Shown here piece after piece: positions 1 to 11,480 of a stretch of DNA of 64,000 bases. A program made the translations under genes and the position numbers. Numbering within the stretch: position 1 is the first letter of the stretch; every line of letters starts with the position of its first letter. A model generated the notes under the pieces. That model saw only the letters and a list, made by a program, of their open reading frames with translations, made no database searches and had not been told where the DNA came from. The DNA is from Dastarcus helophoroides (lineage: Eukaryota > Arthropoda > Insecta > Coleoptera > Bothrideridae), in the NCBI GenBank assembly GCA_028583605.1, contig CM053332.1, positions 1,488,001-1,552,000 of the forward strand, written 5' to 3'.

Positions 1-309
1 GATCACCTGGGAAGTTGATTTCATAGTTTCTTGAGCCCTCCGCTTTATGCTCGTCAATGTGTAAGCGGCTTCAACCTTTCCTGCATTCACACCGTGCGAA
101 TGAACGTTGATCTTCTTTATAACAACGCCCCCGCTTGCATAAATTCTTGCTTTGCACCTTCCTCGTCGTTCACATCTCCAAAATTCGACTGCTCCAATAC
201 TTGAAAATTTGTCAAACACATAAAGAAATCCATCGTCGGCAATTTTTTTTCTTGTTTCGTTGGGATTCAATGTTAGCTTGGTCCATTTTACAGCGACACT
301 GTCTAATGC
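1..309 (-). CDS. Partial FLYWCH zinc-finger protein, probably N-terminal part of a Mutator-like (MULE) transposase
   Basis: The minus strand is open for 103 codons from a TAA at 310-312 to the left edge of the window, so the frame continues outside. There is no ATG in the frame; an AG near 299-302 could be a splice acceptor, though its pyrimidine tract is poor. The translation has the FLYWCH signature in order: GFLYVFD at about residues 27-33, FWRCERRGRC at about 43-52 (W, then the two zinc-binding cysteines), and HSHG at about 70-73 (the two zinc-binding histidines). A tail reading KVEAAYTLTSIKRRAQETM follows. FLYWCH fingers bind DNA. In insects this tail (KVEA, then a basic stretch, then RAQET) is, from memory of the family, typical of proteins where FLYWCH precedes a MULE transposase domain, but host FLYWCH proteins and mod(mdg4)-type exons also exist. 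All key zinc ligands are present and no frameshift is seen. FLYWCH identity is seen directly; the MULE link is inferred. Confidence 0.75.
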
Positions 310-1429
310 TTATTACAACTTTTTAGAGTACCTTATCTGAGAAACTGTAAGTCAGGGAGAAGAATCAACCCGTCTTGCTTATTACAACTGTCCACAGAAA
401 GATATTGAAATCGTAAAACCTTCCCTTTTTAAAGGATGGAATATGAATAAACAAGGTTCTTATAGTAGACACCCTGTATAGTTTCTGAGGCAGCGAGAAG
501 CGCGGCGTAACGGCGAGTCGGCTAGCGGCTAGTCGGATGGCGACGACATGTCCCACGCACAATTGAGAGAAACCGCTGAAAATTAGGAAAAGGATTTTTT
601 CAAACAAACATTTTAGTTATTCAATGAATGTTGAATGTTGACAGTTACCTGTGCCAGTAGTAACATTTACCCGGTTGGAAAGTATTTACTTTCCACCCGG
701 ATAAATGTCACTTTCCTCCTGGCAGTATGAAATATGTTTCTTTCAAAGTTTACTTTAAGTTTGAAATGTCAACATTACATCCATGGCTGTAGATAAACAT
801 ATTTTTTTTTAAATGTCCTTAAAATTTGTTATAGTCATAATTTTAAGTTTTCATTTCTGTGGGCTGTCGCTATAACTGCCCAATTTTTTAAAATTATTTG
901 ATTCATTTAATTATTGACAGGTGTCATGCAATAAGAAGTTTTTGAGACATAAAGACCATTGGTATAATTTTGTGAAGGAAGCTGTGCTTTTCAAGGATCC
1001 ATGTAGGAAACGCCATTGGCATGGATTTCAACACGAATACGTACGCTTCAAATGAATTAACAATTTTTTTAATCTTTTTCGGTAACCGTTCTATTAGAAA
1101 ACTAGCTTGTTTGTTATTATTTTCTATGGGCTTTTAATGCCTAATAAATAATTTTTGACAAACTGCATACTTATCCTTATGATATCCACTTTACTTCGGC
1201 GGTTCCATCTTTCGGGAACAATTCTACTAAGGATAAAGTTTAATTCAACATTATGTAGCGGTGACACTACATAGATAAGAATAAGAGTAATTGTACAAAC
1301 TGTAGGTGAAATATTCCGTATGTAAATAGTGGTAGAAAATCCGAATCATCGGTGAGTAATCTCATTCAAAACGGAAAAACGATCGGTGCATAATGAATTT
1401 CCAGTTACATTCAGAGGTACTTAGACTTT
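310..1429. other. Noncoding stretch with transposon-like fragments
   Basis: No gene is recognised. At 451-480, read on the minus strand, TACAGGGTGTCTACTATAAG has the look of a Tc1/mariner-type terminus; no partner end was found. The adjacent 480-560 is strikingly CpG-rich, with repeated CGGCTAG/CGGCGAG words, compared with its AT-rich surroundings. A short hairpin at 663-708 is listed separately. The rest is AT-rich with no supportable feature. Confidence 0.4.
663..708. repeat. Short imperfect palindrome (hairpin)
   Basis: The arms ACATTTACCCGG..GGAAAGTA (663-684) and TACTTTCC..CCGG.TAAATGT (687-708) are nearly perfect reverse complements around a tiny loop. Weaker pairing continues outward (CCAG near 653, CTGG near 719). 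It may be the core of a very small foldback MITE. No target duplication was found. Confidence 0.6.
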
Positions 1430-1679
1430 CAGTGGCCTTGCCCAGAGTCATCGTACGATCAGTTCCAGAGCAGGCGACGCGACCTTGACGCCTGTAGACG
1501 GTGCATGTTGCGAATTCGGTCCGCTAGAGGCGCACGGTACCATCATCAACAGCTGTGGTGGAGCGCAAGGTTTTATAAAGTCCGGTGAATGCGAACTCTT
1601 CTAGTTGGCGCGGTAAAAATAGGGCAGTGCAAAAGAGTGATTGTGCGAGAGCGGACTTGTGTTAGTGTTGGCTTGAGAC
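1430..1679 (+). promoter_or_regulatory. Promoter and 5' UTR of the signal-peptide gene
   Basis: This stretch is much richer in G+C and CpG than the surrounding DNA. A TATA box (TATAAA) lies at 1574-1579. About 29 bases downstream, CTAGTT at 1601-1606 resembles an arthropod initiator with one extra base, placing a likely start near 1603 and a 5' UTR of roughly 77 bases before the ATG at 1680. No convincing downstream promoter element was seen. The assignment rests on the TATA-to-initiator spacing and on the coding exon immediately downstream; it is an inference that needs transcript data. Confidence 0.5.
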
Positions 1680-1761
1680 ATGACCGGAACACAACGGTAC
1701 CTTTTGGTCGCAATCCTATTTGCTGCCGCTAGCGACGCTGTCAGGATCGGATCGAAGAAAG
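1680..1761 (+). CDS. First coding exon of a probable secreted or membrane protein (signal peptide exon)
   Basis: ATG at 1680 opens 27 codons beginning MTGTQRYLL, with a hydrophobic run LLVAILFAAAS and then DAVRIGSKK. This is a textbook signal peptide with likely cleavage near the ASDA/V region. The frame meets a strong splice donor, AAAG|GTGAGT, at 1761/1762; 82 coding bases make it a phase-1 intron, common after signal-peptide exons. Beyond the donor the frame runs on to 1913 with low-complexity translation, which I take to be intron read-through. The TATA box 106 bases upstream and the CpG-rich context support a real 5' end. No downstream exon with a matching phase could be picked out, so function is unknown. 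Much of the following 60 kb could be its first intron. Confidence 0.6.
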
Positions 1762-4700
1762 GTGAGTCGGATGTTGATGTGCGAATCAGTTCCGGTTACC
1801 ATCGGGATTATCTATGCCTTACTGTGGTGCTTCGGCTTGTGTTTTGTGTTTTTTTTTTGTGTCTCCAATATGTGTTTCTGTCACGAGCATGTATATGGAT
1901 TACTTATCGATGATCGATCTTAAGCTCACAAAAAGTACCCGTAATGCTCCAGTTGGTAAATCGATATCATTATTAAAAATCAATTTCACTAAAAGAAAAT
2001 CAATGAAGTAAAACGTACTGACATAATTTAGATTTATAATATTTAATTAGCTTAAGAGCTCTACAATGAATTTGCAAAATTAATGAAGGGGCAAATAAAC
2101 TTAAACTAAACTACCCCTATATTTTTATATTAATAAATCCATTTTTAAAAAAGCCCATCTTTTTTAACACTATTATTTACAATTAATAAAAATAAATCAA
2201 TGGGCAGAGTTCTCACCCCAATCTCCTACGGTGCGACGATTAACTTAATTAAATAAGAATTAGTCTTACAGCTGCTGTAGTTACTTTTATTATGTTTCAA
2301 ATCATGATTTCCTAATGATTTGCCCATGCACACATCCGGAACATTACTTTTTTATTCTTTCTCAGCGACTAAATTAAATCTTAGAATTTTATTTCGTTAA
2401 GCTTAACGTTGGTATCCTTTAATAGCCTTTGTAATTGCGCCCAAGAGAAACTATGACCAATTGGTCCAAAATGACTGCATGGTAATGCGGAGAATTCCTA
2501 TTCACCATATAAGTTAAATGAGGTAATTTATGGAAACGAACCCTTCCCGGTGAATCTTCACTTCCGCTTGTCTTTTAATTTTAAATGTAGAGGTTGTGAT
2601 AATATAATGGTTAGAGGTTCATGAAATGTATTTCTGTACTTATGATTTACATGTTTTCTGCTTATTTTAGTAGCGTTTAACTTTTATCAAATTATTATTG
2701 AATTGATTACATAAGAAAGCGGCAAATATTTAGGTGATTGCGTTTTTTTTTCGAAACCATTAGTTGAAAATTTGTTCTGAAAAATTTAATTTTGGATTAC
2801 TATCCATCCTAAATTAAAAATTTGTCGGAACTAGGGCTGACAATAATATTATGTTTTTTTAAGTATATCGTTTCTTTCAAAATAAATTTTCGAAGAAATA
2901 ATAAATAATTTCTTACAAATATTATTAAAATTTCCGATGTATTCAAAATTTGCAGAAATCTTACACATTTCTTGAATAAAATAATATCAGAATTAAAAGT
3001 AGTTCGGATGGCAATAAAAATCTGATAAGGATTATGGAAGGTGACACTGTTTTATTTATTTTTTTAGCTAAAAGTATTATTTGGAACGCTAATAATTTAA
3101 AAGACCAGAAATATTTCACCTTGGATGTTTAGATTTCTGCATGCATCCAAAATCTATTAAAGGGAGGGATAATTCGGTCTTTTCTATAGTTTGTGATTCT
3201 CAAATATTTAATTCACAATAACTAAGTAGTTTAAAAACTATAAGAGATTTTTACTTTCAAATATATTAAGAAAATAAAATATGTATTTTAGTATTGAACA
3301 ACAACGTAAACTAAGACGGAGTTTGAAAACGACAATTTAATTTTTTGAACCTAAAAAGGAAAATAATCGGTGAACATAACTTGGAAACTCTATGGTGTTT
3401 ATTCTGATATTTGGCAATGAAGACTAAAGTCTTCTTCTTAACATCGTTCTCTTCGTTAAATCTGCATTTAGAATTTGGCTAATTCTTCCGTTTTGGCAAT
3501 ATTTCCAAAACGGAAGAATTAACCAAATTATAAATACCGATTTAACGAAGAGAACGATGTTAATATTTTGTCCACCATTGTTTTACTAATATAAATAGTA
3601 TTTAACAAGAAAGGTTTAAATTTATTAACTCATTACAATTATTAAAAAAAAATTATCTAAGAGATGAAACAATAATTTTTAGCTAATTATAACTGGGTTG
3701 GACCAAAAAAAAACATATTTTTTAAATGTTTCCTTAACAAACAAATAAAAAAATATTAGTTTTAGTTTTTATTTACTGAGCAGTTAAAAGCACTTGTTTA
3801 CCAGTTCAGGAGAAAACAGTCAGGTACATATACTTACCAATATCATTGAAAATCAATTAAGTTTTTTAATGACATTTGGTTAAATTCTAAGGGATTGAAA
3901 TTAATGAAATATATTAGAAAGCAACCAAATGTGTCTGGACAATTCATAGTGAATACTTCATAAAATTTTTGACTCTTATTTTGTCTCTTGTGCGTTCTAA
4001 ATTACCTCTTCACATAGAGCAGTATTAATATCAAAACAATGTTTCATTCCAATGGCCCTCATGTGATTGCTCCATCACAGAAATACTCTGACAAAACTTA
4101 TTTGATTGTTATATTGCATTAACAACCTGAGGGGGAAAAGATTTAAGTAGGATTGGAGAAAATAAATTTTAAGACACATGAAATTGTATTGACACAAAGA
4201 TAACTGGATAAAATTGCTAACACTTTTAGCTGAGGTAAAGTGTGGGCATAAAATGTCTTTGCTGCCATAAATAATCAAAATGTGATTAGGTCTAATTGGT
4301 AATTCTAAATATTCACTTTTGTAACCAATGATTTCCAAATATTGAATAGGTTTTGTCTTCTTAAATTTGCAAATTACTTATATGGAATAGTATCTCAATA
4401 TTATAAGTGATATACAATAGTTTGGGGCATGAAATATCTCGAGGGAATGTAGACGACTACAACTTCTGAGATATATGTCAGACAGTGGCTGAAATGTTTG
4501 TCGACATTTTGTGTCGACTAATTTATCTCAACTTGTGATTAGTCTCAGTCCTCTGAAAATGGTTTACACTTGATATAATATTATGTCAAAGAAGAATGTA
4601 CGAAATAAATTGTCTAATTTAAACATACCCTTAGTTCGCCTGGAGATCTAAAGAAATCCGAAGTACGATTTGAATCTGAAATGATTTATTTTTTCATTTT

Positions 4701-5211
4701 GACTTGAAAATTGAAATTTCGACTTTTACTCGAAATCTTAACTTTTTATAGATATTTAAGATTAAAATATTATCAAAATTTCTGTGTACAAGTCGAAGTT
4801 TTAAATTTTAGAAATAAATTTCAACGTCCTTTAAGATATTGGAGTGTGAAGAGTTCCATTTTAAATATAAAATGTAATTATTTACTATTACAAGACTTTT
4901 ATTTTAATCATAGCATTTTTATATAATTCCAAAATTTACACTTTTCTCAAGATGTTAACCTTTTTGTTTATTAATTCTATTTAACATTTCTACGACCCAT
5001 TTTGGAAATATTTAAATTTTTCTAGAACAGTTCTTGAAATATGACTACGTGATATCTAAATTTATTTAATACGTCACCTTATGACAGTTGACAAACATCG
5101 GTTAGTTTATTTTACATAGAATAGAAAAAAATGAAAAATAGAAGACCTAAATTAGATATGAAAAATGAAATTGCTTTTTGATAAATTATAAAAATATAAA
5201 AAAAGTTTGTA
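1762..5211. other. Probable intronic or intergenic AT-rich DNA
   Basis: From the donor at 1762 onward the sequence is AT-rich, with mononucleotide runs and no recognisable coding segment on either strand. The open frames at 4075-4338 (minus) and 4711-4926 (plus) are low-complexity and resemble no family. The one clear structure is the TTAA-flanked hairpin at 3438-3563. Confidence 0.5.
3438..3563. mobile_element. Hairpin MITE flanked by TTAA
   Basis: The 126-bp segment is a nearly complete inverted repeat. The outer arms are TTAACATCGTTCTCTTCG / CGAAGAGAACGATGTTAA. The inner arms TTCCGTTTTGG (3486-3496) and CCAAAACGGAA (3505-3515) flank an 8-base loop. Internal mismatches occur near 3462-3475 and 3525-3540. 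TTAA at both ends fits a piggyBac-type target preference, but the termini do not start with the usual CCC, so the family is inferred only from TTAA. There is no coding capacity; transcribed, it would form a long hairpin RNA. Confidence 0.6.
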
Positions 5212-5258
5212 GCACTGGACATCGATGTTTCGCTCTCATTTGAGCTCATCAGCAGTGC
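5212..5258 (-). ncRNA. Type I hammerhead ribozyme motif of the Penelope-like/retrozyme kind
   Basis: Read on the minus strand, all core elements are present. Stem I is GCACUG (5258-5253) pairing with CAGUGC (5217-5212). The core CUGAUGA is at 5252-5246. Stem II is GCUC/GAGC with hexaloop AAAUGA, followed by GAAA. Stem III is very short (ACAU/AUGU with CG between), followed by C17, so predicted self-cleavage falls between 5218 and 5217. Every conserved core base is intact. Minimal hammerheads with a very short stem III are known from Penelope-like retroelements and related retrozymes, where they process tandem transcripts. No Penelope reverse transcriptase or GIY-YIG endonuclease is visible nearby, so this is probably a truncated terminus left in the genome. 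Confidence 0.85.
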
Positions 5259-8200
5259 ACAACATGGAAAGGGAAGAATGAGGAAGAAATACTTAAAAAT
5301 AAAAAAATTAATAATTAATTAATTCCACCATGAAAAATGTTAAAGTTTTTTTCAAAATTTCGTGCTGCAGCTCTAATGTGTTGAAATTTAGTTTTTTTTC
5401 TTAACGTTGTTTTCGCAAAATCTGTATTTACATTTGAAATATTTGAACCCTCATTTGTAAATGAAGTCGTTTTTATAAAATTTTGTACCTTTTCTTTACA
5501 GAATTTGCACTTTTTCCTAAAAACATGACCTTTTTCTTCAGATTTTATTATTTTTGAAACTTTGTGTTAAAACTTACGTCTTTTAAATGAATTTGAAATT
5601 TTTATCAAAATTGCTACCTATCCAGAATAAATTTAGAATTTTTAAACTATAGTTTTCAAGAACCTTATTTTACTACCCAACATTTCCAGATTTAACAGTA
5701 TTTTGTTTTCTCAAAATTTGCCTTTAAAATTCCAAGAGTCATATTAAAATATTAAGTTTAGTCTCTAAAATCTACTCCTTTCAATTGATGTCCATTCTAT
5801 CTTTATAAAAATTATATTGAAATATTTACGTATGTGGAGTACCAATATTAAGTGCTGGAAATGAATAATTTTTTGTTGCTAGGTTTCCCAAGATAGCAAA
5901 TATATCCTGGTTTTTTCTTGTTAAACCATATTTTTCGATAGACTCTCTAATAGCTATCGACTCTCACACTTTAGACTTCCTATTGATACATACGAACGTA
6001 AGCAACAGGAAATCGCCTTAATGTTGCAATTACATCTATCTACTAAGCGTCCAACATCGAGTGGGTAAGGTAAGAATTAATTACAAGCCAGCCTCTTCGG
6101 AAGTAGGCGAAAATGATATCTGGCGAATTCGCCGAGGCTCCGTTAGAATTGTATAATAACTCAACCTCATTTCGAATCTCGTCCGATGGGATGAAAACGC
6201 GACGAAATTCATTCGCTGCGATACTGCTTACGTTCTACCGATAGCCGCCTACGATGAAAGTGAATTTTGATCTCGTTTTACAGAAACATGCACTACATTG
6301 AAATTCCTGTTTCTGAAATTAAAAACCGACAGCGTTACCGTAACCGTTAGAGAACAGTCGAGACGTTATTGTCGTGTTCTTACGTGCTGTAAGACAATAC
6401 ACGGTTTGGATTATACAAATGGTCTTGGCGATGGTGACATGCAGATTCTAAAGACGTAAAGTATCAAGTTTGACATTAAAAGCCGCTCTGAATGTGTCCC
6501 ATTGTTTTCGAATTGGGGTTATTAGAAAACGAAAGTGGATCACTTCTTGCACGAGCCGGCGATCGTGATTAACCTGGAGACGCTCTACAAAGTGAAGATC
6601 ATTTAATCATCTCCGGTTAGAAGGTTTAATCCAAAAATAAGTGTCATGCTAACGTCTAAAGTAAACTTGAACCAAAGACATTCTAACATTTTTCTTTTTT
6701 GAAAGCTACCTAATTAGATGGGAAATATAACTACCAGACTACCAGACACTTCCTATTATCATTGCAAACGTCTTCGAAGTCAATTTCTTCACCGAATCAA
6801 TTTTTATTGCATCTTTTTGCCAGTTTTATGACCTGTTGGGTCAATGCCGAGCCAACCCTTGACTGCGACTATATGTAAAACCTATCTAGATGGAAAGCGA
6901 AAAACGGTCTTTAAATCCATAATAATATTTTATGGTGTAACTATTTTGAAAGTTATACATACATTTGCTTAAGGGTTTGGGGTTTCATGTAATTTCCCTT
7001 CAAAATTTAAGACTTTATACTTTAGATGTAAATTCGTACTTTTTCCAAGAAGTTATTACAATTTTAAAAGTTTCAGTGAGTCGAGGGAAAATTTTTGTTT
7101 AAAATGTTTCACCGAGAACTTAAGTTTTTAAAAATTTGTCCTTAATTTTCTCTTAAATACAGCAAACCTAGAAATTTGTACAGAGTAAAATTTCCTAACA
7201 ATTAAATACATTTTCTTGAAAGCATAAGACGGTGTAAAAACCTTATTTAAAAATTTATAGTCCTAAGTACTCTAGATTCTAGATAGTTGATGTCTAATTT
7301 AAAACTTGAGTCCAGGATCCTTGGCTACATAAATTTGCTTGATAACTATAAATCTGTGTAAGTTATTGGTTTTGCAAAACTAAGGATTATTTTTTAGTAT
7401 TTCTAAAAGCTTTATTTGGGCCTCCTTAGAGTTTTGGAGTTCTAAATAAATTTTGAAATTGTATGATATGTTAACGGATGGCATGATATTTATCTAACAC
7501 TTTGAATATCTAATTATCGTTTTTTCCTCTGAAGCACTAGAAAAGTTTGCTAAATAATTTATGTTTTAGAATGATTAGCTTTTTCAGTTTTAGGATCCAA
7601 ATAAGTTTAATTAGATTTTTGGTATCTTTATTCTTTGAGTTAAAAATTTTGAATAAATTTCATAGAGAAGTTATGAGCTAATAAATAATTGAGAATTAAG
7701 GTAAAAATGAACGAAACAAATGTGAAAGTTTAAGAAATGAATTTTAGAACAAAATTGAAATTTATAAAAAAAAACAAAAATGGAAACATATTTAATTATA
7801 TAAAATACTTTAAAATTACATTTTATAGTTTCAAAAATTTAACAAAATTAATGCCTCAACTTTTAAATAAAAGGCAAAATATTTGCAAGGTCAAGCTGTA
7901 AGAAAAGAGTATATTGAAACTATGAATACAAAATTTTGAGAAAAAGTCGAAATTTTGACATCATAAGCCCAAGATTTAAGAGAAAAATTAGTAATAATAA
8001 AACAAAATTTCGACTTTTTTCAGTAAATTTTAGGTTGACATATACATATATACACATGTGACTCATTCCGCAAACTGAAATATTTTCGTCTCTACTCTCA
8101 ATATTTTGTGAACAATTTTAAGTTTTTATGGGTTATAAATTTATTATCTTAAAGTCTAAACTCAAAGTTTAAAAAGAGAAAAAGGATTAAATTATTTCAA

Positions 8201-9589
8201 GTTTAAACATTGGATTTAAGAAAAAATCGTTCTTTTACTTGGCTCATCAGTTTCCTCATTTATAGAAGACGCGACACGCTACTAACTCTACATAAATTTA
8301 TTTATTAATTTTTTTGCTAAAACCTTAATTAATAGTAATTAATATACCTAATGTTATCAGGTTATCACAATAAAAAGAAATTTTCGTAACTTGATAGGCA
8401 AAAGGTTACCCACATAACAGATTTTAAAATTAAAGCATCGTACTAAAAAACAAGACCAATTTATCTGCTCTCAATCTCAAACTGAGTCGGACAACTCATG
8501 AAAAATCAATCTCATCAAAATTATCCAGAACCGATCGTGAAAACCTTTACGAATCCGTAACAAATCGGAAATTGAAAAGTTAAAAATCTTATTAAAACCT
8601 ATTACTTTTCGCAATATGAAATTAGTGGCAGCTAATTGCTCATTTGCCCTGAAGTGTTCACATATTTCCATTTTTAGCCAATGTCATCATATGTCTGTAA
8701 TTAGTTGTTTTCCTCCGCGAAAAAAGAAAATGATTTTTCAGCGCCTTGATCTAGTTTATCAAGTTATGCTGAAATGTAAGATAATGCGTCGGAATTTTGC
8801 GTGCAAATTAAGGTTACTTGTGTAATTTATTTCTATGTTTTATATATCATATGCTATAAATTAATAACTCCACATAAAGTGTTGCTACAATCATGCTAAT
8901 AATAATAATTATATTCACATTAAAAGATATAGTATACTCTGTTTGTAATTATGGTTCCTATTTCGAAGAAATTTCAGTTTGTAAAATGGATTAAGTGCTT
9001 AAAAAAGCTACAAGTACGTTCGCTAGGTACGCTACATATATAGATATCAAAAAGAAAGTATGACCATGAACTTCTCACGTATAATTCTTGCTTTTACTAT
9101 TTAAGTGATTTACAATAAAAACCGATAGACAGCCTACCATAAAACCCATTAAATAAAAAGTTAAATATAAAGATTTTAAGAAATATGACACTGACTTCCT
9201 ATACGGAACGTATGTTTTTTTGCAAGCTGGCTGAATTATAATTAAAAACACTTAGTAACTTTCCATGCACTTGACTTTTTTGCAAGTGGGCGAAATGAGC
9301 CATATAATTAAAAACTAAAATAATAAGTTTTAAATTAATCGACCGTAGCAAACTACACACTTGACAAATACGTCATAATCGTGAACTAAATCACTAATCC
9401 TATAAAATAATATAACGTCACCGTTTGCGTATATCCAAGTTTCTAATAACAATAAGCAATTAAGGGAAATTGTGGTTTTATGCCATGCTATAGTGTCTTA
9501 AACAGCCACGGGAAAGACAATCACTATGCTCAATATAGCTCATCTCTTGCTTTGCAGCTATTTCTGTATAAGAAGATTGGATACTCAAA
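5259..9589. other. AT-rich noncoding DNA with one GC-richer island
   Basis: 5330-5790 and 6950-8250 are loosely repetitive, built from AAATTT, TTTTC and GAAAA words like those in the two hAT-like elements. 6000-6610 is clearly less AT-rich, with many CpGs (for example around 6115-6250), and has no coding frame; it could be a regulatory element or an old insertion. A local direct repeat (TTTTTTGCAAG...TATAATTAAAAAC) occurs at about 9211-9250 and 9275-9318. No gene is recognised. Confidence 0.45.
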
Positions 9590-9835
9590 AATTCTGTGAA
9601 ACTCGAATTGTACCATTGGATATCTCAAAGGCCTTCTCGCCAAGTATCTTATGGACTTTTATTGAACATCTGTTATTTGATATCCAGTTTCATAAATGAA
9701 AGTTCTTTACAAATCTCTCGTCTTAATGATATCTTATTCAAGACATTTTTCATTAATGAGCGGTACCCGAAAGGGCTCTTCTGTCTCTCAGTTTGTTTCC
9801 ATTATGCATAAACAATTCCTTTGATGGTGACAATT
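9590..9835 (+). pseudogene. Decayed non-LTR retrotransposon (jockey/CR1-like) reverse transcriptase fragment
   Basis: One forward frame reads VPLDISKAF near 9608-9640, matching the conserved LDxSKAFD block of LINE reverse transcriptases. The following bases in other frames give LLAKYLMDFY and, near 9760-9810, YPKGLFCLSVCFHYA. The last lines up with the family block GVPQGS-LSP-LF-LY-IN. The order and spacing of the blocks agree with a LINE domain but are spread over several frames with stops, so this is an old, inactivated copy. The catalytic FADD block is not found. It could belong to the same element as the C-terminal relic at 11290. Identification is by block resemblance only. Confidence 0.5.
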
Positions 9836-11289
9836 TCATTAAAATACCCACATGTAGTTTATATGTCCTATTATTAAATATATTCTATAGAAGCTGTTAA
9901 GGCTCTAAAAAATTTGTATATGTATATGGTTTGGAATTGCCAACTAGCTCTAGAACGTTTGTTGCATAAGAATGAAGTTGATCTAATAACGGTTCTTCCC
10001 ATAAGTAACGGAAAAATTCTATACAATTTTTAGCAAATATATTTTACAAAAATGCTTGGAGAGCTATATTGTTATCTCAAAATTGACACTTTTCATCCGT
10101 CTGCCCCTTCTCCTTTAAGAGGTAGCAACCCCAACTTTGAAAATTCAAACCTCTTGTGATATCTCTATTAGTAGATCTTTTTATACTGAAAGCAACCAAA
10201 AAAGTTTTATTTTAGAATTGGTAAATAAAGAACGGAGATATTCTCCAAAGGATATTAAATTGAAAATGACAATATTAGAGCAGGCGTTGTTGATGAAACC
10301 CCGGCACTGAGTACGATAAATTAGCAATTGAAAGTTGTTTGCAATGGTTTCAAACAATATTTGGTATATTGCCTTGCAAGATCACAAGATTAACCCCATT
10401 AGATCGTTTTCTTTGATTTTATTTAAAATCTAAAGTTGTTTTAATTGATCTGAAAATATTGAGGCATTAAAGAGAATGACCTGACAAAAAATCAGCTATT
10501 GTATATTATTTTACAAATGATTGACTGTGTTCAATTTGAACACATAATTTAATTTGTAATTTTTCACTGTTTTGTTGCTAATTAGAATTTTGTTTTTAAA
10601 TTGGTTGGTTTATAATTTTATTCAAATTCTTTGCAATATTAAAAACGCTAATGAGAAAAGACAGAATGCAGTTGTTTCAATGACTCATTATTGTGTCCGC
10701 TTTAACAAGGCCCGTTCGAACGTTGACACATATTTAAACATATTTTGGCAAATATCTCTGTTATTTATTCAACCAATTTTGCTGTATTCATTATTAAAAC
10801 TTGCATTAGTCGAGCTATCTAAATGGGTACTTTGCTATTTAAATTTTTAAAGTTAAGGATGCTACTTTCTAGGGGTAAAGAAATGGGGGTTAAAAATTAC
10901 ATGTCAAAATAATAATTTAAAAATAAAAATATACGTGTCTAAGCATTTTTCTAAAATATGTCTCTTCGAAGTTTAATAGAATGTATCCGTTGCTTTTGAG
11001 AAAAACTGCATATAGATTATATGATTTTCTGGGATAGAGGCAAATTTAAAATTCTGATAAACTAACTAGAATAAGGTCCACAAGACATTTTGTTAAAGAA
11101 GCGCCAACGTTTTTTTTTTTGAGTAGATCAACCATAAGAACTCTAGTAAACAAAGAAATTCATTACAAAAAGAAAGCCCCATTGGGGACAACAGCATATC
11201 AACATAGCCACGCATTTATTGAAATACTAGCAGGACAATAGCAAATTTATGCCAACAACTCTCAACACAGATTGGCTCAGGAGACTTTT
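9836..11289. other. Degenerate DNA, probably old LINE and MITE remains
   Basis: Around 10085-10140 the words CTGCCCC, CTCCTTTAAGAGG and AGCAACCCCAACTTTGAA resemble the interior of the mariner-type MITE at 40267-41222, which has similar GCCACCCCAA and CCCTTAGAAGGG words. The open frame at 10572-10850 is AT-driven and resembles nothing. 11130-11280 may hold further decayed LINE coding sequence. Confidence 0.3.
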
Positions 11290-11480
11290 AGCGATTTGGA
11301 CAGATCAGGATTAAATGAACATCTTCGCGGAATGGGCACTATATATAACCCAAGCCGTCGGGGGTGCTTAGAAGAAGATGAAAGTGTCGATTACCGATGT
11401 GCCACTGATTGGTATTAGCTTCAATAAGGAAATCCATACTGGGAGACTTCTGGGTTAGTGTGGGCAGTTTAAAAGAGGTG
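11290..11480 (+). pseudogene. Decayed LINE pol C-terminal segment (HL-xMG / Cys-rich region)
   Basis: In the frame at 11279-11417 the translation includes GLNEHLRGMGTIYNPS followed by RRGCLEEDESVDYRC. This matches the region after the RNase H domain of insect LINE pol proteins, where LNxHLxxMG is followed by CxxC, an acidic EEEE/ED stretch and HxxxxC. The first cysteine is replaced by Arg and the His by Arg or shifted. A stop follows, then a frame change to FNKEIHTGRLLG, resembling the family's R-x-LG motif. It is an inactive remnant in the same orientation as the reverse transcriptase fragment upstream. Confidence 0.5.
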
